This document shows positions 58,013 to 64,000 of a stretch of 64,000 nucleotides of DNA, in pieces. The translations under genes were made by a program, and so were the position numbers. The notes under the pieces are model-generated. The model searched no databases. It saw nothing but the letters and a program-made list of their open reading frames with translations, and had not been told where the DNA came from. This stretch comes from UBA6898 sp964463135. Its GTDB lineage: Bacteria; Nitrospirota; Thermodesulfovibrionia; Thermodesulfovibrionales; UBA6898. Location of the stretch: NCBI GenBank assembly GCA_964463135.1, contig CAYXBA010000005.1, forward strand, positions 62,001 through 126,000. Direction: 5' to 3'. Positions within the stretch are counted from its first letter, which is position 1, and each line of letters begins with the position of its first letter.

Positions 58013-59269
58013 ATGATTGAGGGCAGAAAGATAAAGCTGGTGGATCTGATGATCTGCCTGTCTGATGCCATGGACTTTATCGATCCCGCAGTTGTTGACC
58101 ACCATAAGAGGGTGGCCTATATAGCGCTCAGCATGGCAGCAGAAATGGGTCTTTCTCCAGCGCTGCAGAAGGAGATTGTTCTGGCCGGTGCCCTCCATGA
58201 TATCGGCGCCTTCAGTCTCGCAGAGCGCAGAAATACCCTTGCTTTTGAGATCCTGGACCCGCACGGGCATGCGGAAAACGGGTATGCCCTGCTCAGACTG
58301 TTTTCCCCGCTTTCGGCCGTGGCCTCTATGGTCAGGTTCCACCATGTACCCTGGGATGATGGAGCGGGCAGGGAATTTAACGGCCGGCAAGTGCCTCTTG
58401 CCAGTCATATCCTTCATCTTGCTGACCGGATCGCAGTTTTGATCAACAGGAAGAAAGAGATCCTCAGCCAGGTAGCCAGAATAGGCAGGACCATTCAGGC
58501 AAATAGCGGAAGGCTGTTCGATCCTGAACTGGTTGAAGTATTCAGGTCGGTCTCAGCGCGGGAATATTTCTGGCTTGACCTTGCCTCTTCATCTATTCAA
58601 GCCATCCTGTCGCAGCGGCTGCGGTCTGCCCAGGTCGGACTCGGTTCGAAGGATATGCTCGGTTTTTCACAGCTTTTTTCCCGGATCATAGACTTTAAGA
58701 GCCCCTATACTGCCTCCCATTCCAGCGGTGTGGCGGCAAGCGCTGAATTTCTTTCGGGCAAGCTGGGCTTTGCACGAAATGAATGCACTGCCATGCGCAT
58801 TGCAGGCTATATGCACGATCTGGGCAAACTGGCAGTACCGGTCGAGATACTCGACAAACCTGCACATTTGAACAGGAACGAATATAATGTGGTCAGGCAC
58901 CATTCTTTTTATACATACAGGATCCTGGAGCCTATTGCGGCCCTGAAGACCATCAATACATGGGCCGCATTTCATCATGAACGGCTGGACGGCTCCGGGT
59001 ATCCCTTTCATCTCAAGGAAAAGGACCTTCCTCTTGGTTCGCAGGTCATGGCTGTTGCAGATGTCTTTACTGCCCTTACCGAAGATCGGCCTTACCGCCG
59101 AGGCATGAAGCGATCTGATACGTTAAAGGTGCTTGAAGATATGCGCATAAAATCTGCATTGAATGGTGATATCGTGGCGGTCCTCGCAAAGCATTACAGG
59201 GAACTTGAGGCAATCCGCATCACTGCCCAGGCCGATGCCAGGATGAAATACCAGGCCATGCCTCAGTAA
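58013..59269 (+). CDS. Tandem HD/HD-GYP-domain protein, c-di-GMP phosphodiesterase candidate
   Basis: A 418-residue protein with two HD-type domains. The first has DHHKRV (His30), LHDIGA (62-66) and a degenerate HHVPWDDGAG at 110-119. The second is a full HD-GYP: SHSSGVA (His236), MHDLGK (267-272), VVRHHSFYTYRIL, and HHERLDGSGYP at 321-331, followed by ADVFTALTEDRPYR. HD-GYP domains hydrolyse c-di-GMP or cGAMP. No receiver or membrane domain is fused. GGGAGG precedes the ATG. It may oppose signalling through the MshEN protein at 45930. Confidence 0.9.
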   Translation: MIEGRKIKLVDLMICLSDAMDFIDPAVVDHHKRVAYIALSMAAEMGLSPALQKEIVLAGALHDIGAFSLAERRNTLAFEILDPHGHAENGYALLRLFSPLSAVASMVRFHHVPWDDGAGREFNGRQVPLASHILHLADRIAVLINRKKEILSQVARIGRTIQANSGRLFDPELVEVFRSVSAREYFWLDLASSSIQAILSQRLRSAQVGLGSKDMLGFSQLFSRIIDFKSPYTASHSSGVAASAEFLSGKLGFARNECTAMRIAGYMHDLGKLAVPVEILDKPAHLNRNEYNVVRHHSFYTYRILEPIAALKTINTWAAFHHERLDGSGYPFHLKEKDLPLGSQVMAVADVFTALTEDRPYRRGMKRSDTLKVLEDMRIKSALNGDIVAVLAKHYRELEAIRITAQADARMKYQAMPQ

Positions 59270-59404
59270 AGAATATAGAATGTCCTGATATCTGCTCTCT
59301 CTTCTTCCTGACTCACGTCACACTGCTTTTCCCGTGGCTGAAATTTCTAAGAACCTGACGATCTATGCTAATATATCGGACTTTTTTCAGATCAGGAGGA
59401 TCCT

Positions 59405-60490
59405 ATGGCAAAGACATACAATATAGCTCTCATACCCGGTGACGGCACAGGTCCAGAAGTTGTTCGGGAAGCGGTCAAGGTAATTGATGCTGCGGCTGCC
59501 AGGGTCGGGTTTAAGCTTGCGTACACCGAGTTTGATTTTGGTGCAGCGCGGTATTTGAGGACGGGTGAGACACTCCCGGACAGTGCTATTGAAGAATTCA
59601 AAAAATTTGATTCGATGTTTCTCGGCGCGATTGGCCACCCGGATGTGAAGCCCGGCATTCTCGAAACCGGCATACTTCTCAAGACGCGCTTTGCCCTTGA
59701 CCAATACATCAATCTCAGACCGGTCAAGCTCTATCCGAACGTCGAGACCCCGCTTAAGGACAAAGGGCCGGAGCATATTGATTTTGTTGTCATCCGCGAG
59801 AACACGGGCGGCATCTATACCAGCATTGGCGGCGCAACACGTGTAGGCACGCCTGAGGAGATAGCCACACAGCTTATGGTGTATGATCGCAGGACCGTTG
59901 ACCGCTGCCTGAAGTATGCCTTTGAACTGAAGAAGAAGCGCAATGCGATGAACCCGAAATACGCGGCAAAGCCGATCACGCTGATACACAAACGGAATGT
60001 ACTCACCCATTGCGGCGACCTCTGGTACCGCGCGTTCGAAGAGATGGGCGAAAAACAGTACCCTGAGCTGAAGCGCGATTACAATCACGTTGATGCCGCG
60101 AACATGTGGTTTGTGAAGAACCCTGAATGGTTTGACGTGGCTGTCACGGAAAACCTTTTCGGTGACATTATCACTGATCTCGGCGCCATGATCCAGGGCG
60201 GGCTTGGCGTGGCCTCAGGCGGCAACATAAATCCTGAGGGCGTTTCGATGTTCGAACCGATGGGTGGCAGTGCGCCGAAATATACCGGCAAGAATGTGAT
60301 CAACCCCATGGCAGCGATCGGCGCTGCAATGATGATGCTCGACACGATCGGTGAATCAAAGGCTGCCCAGGGGATCGAGGCTGCGATGATCGCGGTGATG
60401 CAGAAGATGAAGAGCCAGGCTGCCGGTCATATGGGCATGTCCACGACCGAGGTGGGTGACAGTATCGCTGATCTTGTAGCAAAGCAGTAA
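59405..60490 (+). CDS. leuB: 3-isopropylmalate dehydrogenase (isocitrate/isopropylmalate dehydrogenase family)
   Basis: A 361-residue beta-decarboxylating dehydrogenase. Marks are IPGDGTGPEVVREAVK, YINLRPVKLYP, VIRENTGGIYTSIGG, the lysine-tyrosine region KPITLIHKRNVLTHC, ENLFGDIITDLGAMIQGGLG, and GSAPKYTGKNVINPMA. The family also contains NAD-isocitrate and homoisocitrate dehydrogenases. The IRENT segment and the leuC/leuD pair in the window favour isopropylmalate, but it lies alone, 38 kb from leuCD, so specificity is not certain. A CAGGAGG site lies upstream. Confidence 0.85.
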   Translation: MAKTYNIALIPGDGTGPEVVREAVKVIDAAAARVGFKLAYTEFDFGAARYLRTGETLPDSAIEEFKKFDSMFLGAIGHPDVKPGILETGILLKTRFALDQYINLRPVKLYPNVETPLKDKGPEHIDFVVIRENTGGIYTSIGGATRVGTPEEIATQLMVYDRRTVDRCLKYAFELKKKRNAMNPKYAAKPITLIHKRNVLTHCGDLWYRAFEEMGEKQYPELKRDYNHVDAANMWFVKNPEWFDVAVTENLFGDIITDLGAMIQGGLGVASGGNINPEGVSMFEPMGGSAPKYTGKNVINPMAAIGAAMMMLDTIGESKAAQGIEAAMIAVMQKMKSQAAGHMGMSTTEVGDSIADLVAKQ

Positions 60491-60500
60491 GAAAACGGGC

Positions 60501-60573
60501 AGCTGCTCAGGGAAGTAGTCTGCAGGTGTTTCAATAGCCCTAACAGACTACAGTCTAAACAACCTGAGTAGCT
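60501..60573. terminator. Nested inverted repeat between convergent genes
   Basis: AGCTGCTCAGG (60501-60511) pairs with CCTGAGTAGCT (60563-60573, one wobble), and inside it GTAGTCTG (60515-60522) pairs perfectly with CAGACTAC (60544-60551). It sits between the leuB and UPF0182 stops, which converge, so a bidirectional terminator is likely even though T-runs are weak. Confidence 0.5.
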
Positions 60574-60585
60574 ATTGGTGCCTGC

Positions 60586-63282
60586 TCACTTCTGCATCTT
60601 TCTGATCGTCTCTCCGAGCTTCTGAATTTCCTCACCGTACAGTGCCCAGTTGCCTTCCCGCTGGGCTTTCATGGCGCGGTCAAAATGCTCCCTGGCTATG
60701 CCCGGCAGTTTCCGGTCCTCCTGCACTGCAGGCGGCTGGACAACACCTGAGGCCACGGCAGCATCCGAGACCTTCACATCGCCGAAGATCCTCGAAAGAG
60801 CAGCATCAAGGGTCTCCTCCATGGCAATGCGGTTCTCGTACGCAACAATGACACGCTTCAGCTCGGGTATCTTGCCGTTCTCTGCGCGCAGATACAGGGG
60901 CTGAACATAGATCAGAGAGTTCTCAATCGGGATCACCAGCAGTGTGCCCTGTATCACCTGAGAGCCGCGCTGGTCCCAGAGAGAGACCTGACGCGAGATC
61001 TCCGTGTCCTGGTTGATCCTGGCCACGATCTGTTTCGGGCCGTACACAAGCCTGTCTTTCGGAAAACGATAGACCACCAGTTTTCCATAATCGTCGCCGT
61101 CGCTGCGTGCGACCATCCAGGCTGACAGGTTGTCCTTCTTTTTTGGGTTGAAGGGGAGCATCAGAATGAACTCTTCTTTCTTCTCTCCCGGCAGTTTCAT
61201 GATCGTGTAGTACGATTCCATCACCGACTTGTCCTTGCCGCCCAGCGCAGGGATCTCCCACTGGTCTTCCCGGTTATAGAAGCTCTGCGGGTCTTCCATA
61301 TGATAAGTGGCATAGATCTGCGTCTGGATATCGAAGATGTCGAGAGGGTAGCGGATATGCTTTTTCAGGTCAGCCGGCATTTCGTTGAGCGGCTGCAGTG
61401 TGCCGGGAAAGATCGCCCCGATCGTCCTGATCAGCGGGTCTTCTTTGTCAGCCACATAGAAGGCCATGCTGCCGTCATAGGCATTGATCGTTATCTTTAC
61501 CGAGTTTCGCAAATAGTTCATCCCCTTGCCGTACCGCTGGGAATAGGGGAACCGACTGCTTGCCGTGTATGCGTCCACCATCCAGAAGAGAGTTCCGTTG
61601 TCAGCTATGACCATGTACGGATCGGCATCGGTTATCAGATACGGCATTACCTTGTGTACCCTGTCGATGATGTTACGGTGAAAAAGCACCCTGCTTTTCC
61701 CGGTGACATCGTTCGAAAGGATCAGCTTCATCGACTGGAAGTACGCGGCAAAGGCCATCTTCTTCAGAAAGGAATCGAGCGGCACCCCGGTCTTTCCGGA
61801 ATATTCAGTAAAAACATTTTCTTCACCCGAAGGATAATTGAACTCTTTGGACTTTGAATTCACGATCACATACGGGCTGGACAGTCTCCCGAAATAGATC
61901 TCCGGTCGGGTCACCTTGATCGCTTCAGAATTTGATATCGGCGGGATGTCCCTGATGAGCAGGACCGGCAGTCCTTCGGGTGTCACCTGGTTCACCGGTC
62001 CGAGCGTCAAGCCATACCCATGGGTAAAGGTCAGGGTCTCGTTGATCCAGTTCCGGGTCGGAATGCTTTCGCTCGACAGCTCTCTGGGCGAGAGCATAGT
62101 CTGGCGGTATTCGCCGTTGATCATGTACCGGTCGTTGCCCACGGACGAAAAACGGTAATAGGTGCGGATCTCCTGGATCTGGCTGAAGGTATCGAGCAGC
62201 GGTCGGTGGTCCCATAGCCGTATGTTCTTTATGGTCGCGCTGTTCTTCCTGATATCACTCTGCTCCAGCTCACTCCTGCCGGAGATATCCCGGTCAGTCA
62301 CCTTGTCGAGTCCGAAGGCCTTGCGCGTAAAGGCAATGTTGTTCCTGATATACGGCGTCTCTTTGACCAGTTCGTTCGGTGCAACAACAAATTTCTGCAG
62401 GAGCGCAGGATAGACCGTGCTGCCGAAGAAGGAGATGGCGATATATGCAGCCACGCCTGCGCCGAGGAGCAGGCTGCGTCTCAGCCATATATTGGCCAGA
62501 AAGAAAAGAGCGAGGAGCAGGGCCATCACAATCCTCACCTTCATGAAAGGGATCACTGCATGCACGTCAGTGTATGTGGCGCCTGCCACAGGCCCGTGCG
62601 ACGAATAGAGGATTGCATGCATGCCGAGGTAAGACTTCCAGGCCAGAACAGCAAAGATCAGCGAGCCGAGCAGCGAGATATGCGTTGAAGCTGAGCCCTC
62701 CGCAGTTATGCCACGGTTGCTGAAAAATATTGCGCCCTTGACCGCATAGATCAAAACAAGTGAGGCCAGTGTTGCCCAGAGCGTGAACTGGAGCGCATTC
62801 GCAACGAGCTCGTAAGCCGGCAGGCTGAAGAGATAAAACGAGACATCCTTACTGAAGATCGGATCAGCGTATCCGGAGGCAGCCGCGTGGATATACGAGA
62901 GCAGGGTGAACCAGTTGGCGTTGAACAGGCTTGCCATGAACAAGCCGGTCAGCACTGGAACTATGATCCTGAGCCAGTCCACATGTCTGAGGATATCGAG
63001 CTGCGGCATGCCCTGAACGTTCAGCGGGATGGCAACCGACCTGCCTTTCATCGCCCGCAGCGCCATGCGTATGTTCAGGAATGTGATGAGAAAGCCGCCC
63101 AGGGCACCTGCCAGGGCGGAGTATGCCTGTCCCTGGACCTGCGTGCTGAATATCACTGTCCGACCGATGTCAGAGAACCAGAGCCAGTCGATGTAGAGCG
63201 ATAGGAATTCCGGCAGGAATATCAGCAGAAAAAAAAGTGCAGCAAATGATAATAACAGTTTCCCGAATGGCCTTTTCAGCAT
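60586..63282 (-). CDS. UPF0182-family large membrane protein
   Basis: An 898-residue protein. About seven membrane helices occupy the first 300 residues (starting KLLLSFAALFFLLIFLPEFL), and a large extracytoplasmic domain follows, with segments typical of UPF0182 such as NNIAFTRKAFGLD, TRNWINETLTFTHGYGLTLG, GPVNQVTPEGLPVLLIRDIP and IAMEETLDAALSRIFG. The family is widespread and its function is not established. The C-terminal 40 residues form a helical tail. A GGGG site lies before the ATG. Confidence 0.9.
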   Translation of the reverse strand: MLKRPFGKLLLSFAALFFLLIFLPEFLSLYIDWLWFSDIGRTVIFSTQVQGQAYSALAGALGGFLITFLNIRMALRAMKGRSVAIPLNVQGMPQLDILRHVDWLRIIVPVLTGLFMASLFNANWFTLLSYIHAAASGYADPIFSKDVSFYLFSLPAYELVANALQFTLWATLASLVLIYAVKGAIFFSNRGITAEGSASTHISLLGSLIFAVLAWKSYLGMHAILYSSHGPVAGATYTDVHAVIPFMKVRIVMALLLALFFLANIWLRRSLLLGAGVAAYIAISFFGSTVYPALLQKFVVAPNELVKETPYIRNNIAFTRKAFGLDKVTDRDISGRSELEQSDIRKNSATIKNIRLWDHRPLLDTFSQIQEIRTYYRFSSVGNDRYMINGEYRQTMLSPRELSSESIPTRNWINETLTFTHGYGLTLGPVNQVTPEGLPVLLIRDIPPISNSEAIKVTRPEIYFGRLSSPYVIVNSKSKEFNYPSGEENVFTEYSGKTGVPLDSFLKKMAFAAYFQSMKLILSNDVTGKSRVLFHRNIIDRVHKVMPYLITDADPYMVIADNGTLFWMVDAYTASSRFPYSQRYGKGMNYLRNSVKITINAYDGSMAFYVADKEDPLIRTIGAIFPGTLQPLNEMPADLKKHIRYPLDIFDIQTQIYATYHMEDPQSFYNREDQWEIPALGGKDKSVMESYYTIMKLPGEKKEEFILMLPFNPKKKDNLSAWMVARSDGDDYGKLVVYRFPKDRLVYGPKQIVARINQDTEISRQVSLWDQRGSQVIQGTLLVIPIENSLIYVQPLYLRAENGKIPELKRVIVAYENRIAMEETLDAALSRIFGDVKVSDAAVASGVVQPPAVQEDRKLPGIAREHFDRAMKAQREGNWALYGEEIQKLGETIRKMQK

Positions 63283-63354
63283 GTATCCCCCTGACAGCAG
63301 ATTATAAGTGTTTACATCTTACCACTGATCAGGGGCATCTCTGCGAATAATCGA

Positions 63355-63612
63355 TCAGTCGGCCGCTTTGATGATCTTCTTCCTCGGAATGCGAATTCTT
63401 TTCTGCCGCATATACAATTTTTCTACCTTGCTTCTGGCCCAGGGGGTCTTTCTGAGAAATGAGAGGCTGGACTTGATGCTCGGATCATACGTAAAGCACC
63501 TGATCCTGATGAGCCTGCCCATCTCTTCCCAGCCATAATGCTCGACAAGGTGCGTAAGCATCATTTCGAGCGTGATGCCGTGAAGCGGATCGTTTGTCTG
63601 CTGGTCAGTCAT
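63355..63612 (-). CDS. VF530/DUF2132-family small protein
   Basis: An 85-residue protein with DPLHGITLEMMLTHLVEHYG, WEEMGRLIRIRCFTYDPSIK and SSLSFLRKTPWARSKVE, the complete VF530 pattern; it ends in a basic tail. The family is described as DNA-binding by structure, and its role is unknown. The ATG is preceded by GGGACTTTCAAGGCA, a weak site. Confidence 0.88.
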   Translation of the reverse strand: MTDQQTNDPLHGITLEMMLTHLVEHYGWEEMGRLIRIRCFTYDPSIKSSLSFLRKTPWARSKVEKLYMRQKRIRIPRKKIIKAAD

Positions 63613-63695
63613 TGCCTTGAAAGTCCCCTCTTGGTCTCCTCTGCGACTCGCCTGTGGCGAGGAGGGATGCCGTGGTGGGTTGCTCTGCTTTCATT

Positions 63696-63920
63696 TCATT
63701 CGGGTTTCTTGCCGCGGTATTTGAGGATAAGGCCGTTCAAAAAGCGTCTGAGGATCTGGTCCCCGCATTCCCGGTAATTCCTCTGGTCCTCGCTCCGGAA
63801 GAGTGCAGACAGTTCTGACTTGGAGATGTCAAAATCCGCAAGTTTCAGGATCTCGATAATATCCGTATCCTTCAGATTCAGCGCGATCCTCAGTTTCTTC
63901 AGTATTTCATTGTTGGTCAT
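63696..63920 (-). CDS. DUF1456/YehS-like protein, single repeat
   Basis: A 74-residue protein with NNEILKKLRIALNLKDTDII, ILKLADFDISKSELSALFR and RNYRECGDQILRRFLNGL, one full DUF1456 repeat. Relatives such as E. coli YehS carry two repeats (about 150 residues), so this is a half-length form. The stop is clean and no second repeat follows in any frame, suggesting a natural single-repeat version. Function unknown. Beyond it, 63921-64000 holds no recognisable feature. Confidence 0.82.
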   Translation of the reverse strand: MTNNEILKKLRIALNLKDTDIIEILKLADFDISKSELSALFRSEDQRNYRECGDQILRRFLNGLILKYRGKKPE

Positions 63921-64000
63921 GATAGTCCATTATGAAGAGGTAAAGGATTGTAATCACTCTTTGTGTCGTGTTGTTCCCCTTCTGCTCTATTATACCTTCT

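Overview
Gram-negative bacterial chromosome of moderate GC. Most gene pairs are tightly packed, with many 4-base ATGA overlaps. No rRNA, tRNA, CRISPR array, transposase or phage module was recognised. The gene mix (pimeloyl-CoA-type biotin synthesis with bioW, archaeal-type LeuC/LeuD, ThyX, a CooC-type CODH maturation ATPase, several c-type cytochrome proteins, UPF0182, LolCD, a TonB system) suggests an anaerobic or microaerophilic lineage such as Nitrospirota (Thermodesulfovibrio-like) or Desulfobacterota. That assignment is inference; no marker gene settles it.

Layout. 1-970: edge of a lipoprotein gene and a GNAT/DUF1778 toxin-antitoxin pair. 1.1-7.6 kb: LOG-family hydrolase, THUMP RNA methyltransferase, host-attachment-like protein, cardiolipin-synthase-like PLD protein, leucyl aminopeptidase, secreted zinc phospholipase-C-like protein. 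7.7-11.9 kb (locus A): a secreted beta-propeller-like protein with a C-terminal CxxCH haem motif, an FtsX/MacB-type permease, its ATPase, and convergent DUF2318 and NosL genes. 12-19.2 kb: lolD, lolC, lysS, a zinc-ribbon receiver protein, a beta-CASP nuclease, a phosphodiesterase and a split chromate transporter. 19.3-21.6 kb: leuC, leuD, RidA. 21.6-27.7 kb: a probable copper-import locus with a small secreted protein, a Tat-exported split-Soret-like cytochrome, an OprC/NosA-type TonB receptor carrying the CxxxM and HxM copper-ligand motifs, TonB, a second DUF2318 lipoprotein and a DUF2301 membrane protein. 27.7-32.2 kb: panB and a three-gene signalling cluster led by a histidine kinase with a periplasmic CxxCH. 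32.2-39.1 kb: CorC/HlyC exporter, thyX, cooC, class-A beta-lactamase-fold protein, argJ, mnmA. 39.1-42.9 kb (locus B): on the other strand, a diverged second copy of the propeller-cytochrome/permease/ATPase set, with a TPR lipoprotein in place of NosL/DUF2318. 43.1-46.9 kb: lipid kinase, bioW, bioB, MshEN protein, acylphosphatase. 47-50.5 kb: livFGMH without a binding protein. 50.6-64 kb: cyclic-nucleotide-binding TPR protein, a gene behind a leader terminator, rpiB, tkt, a hexose-phosphate mutase, tandem HD/HD-GYP protein, leuB-like dehydrogenase, UPF0182, VF530 and DUF1456 proteins.

Most notable. Loci A and B form an apparently duplicated, undescribed cassette. Both have a secreted propeller protein with GxGGH near the N-terminus and CxxCH plus LCGI at the C-terminus, a strong hairpin terminator, then a permease whose periplasmic domain carries an adjacent Cys-Cys and whose ATG lies only 8-9 bases after a perfect TATAAT. 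Both propeller genes share a leader motif about 90 bases before their start codons. Because locus A lies beside NosL and DUF2318, and the OprC-like receptor locus also has DUF2318, I infer a copper (or iron) trafficking role. Also notable: a G-rich repeat inserted in frame in mnmA and bioW, a MITE-like foldback before mnmA, and an attenuator-like leader before the gene at 52173.
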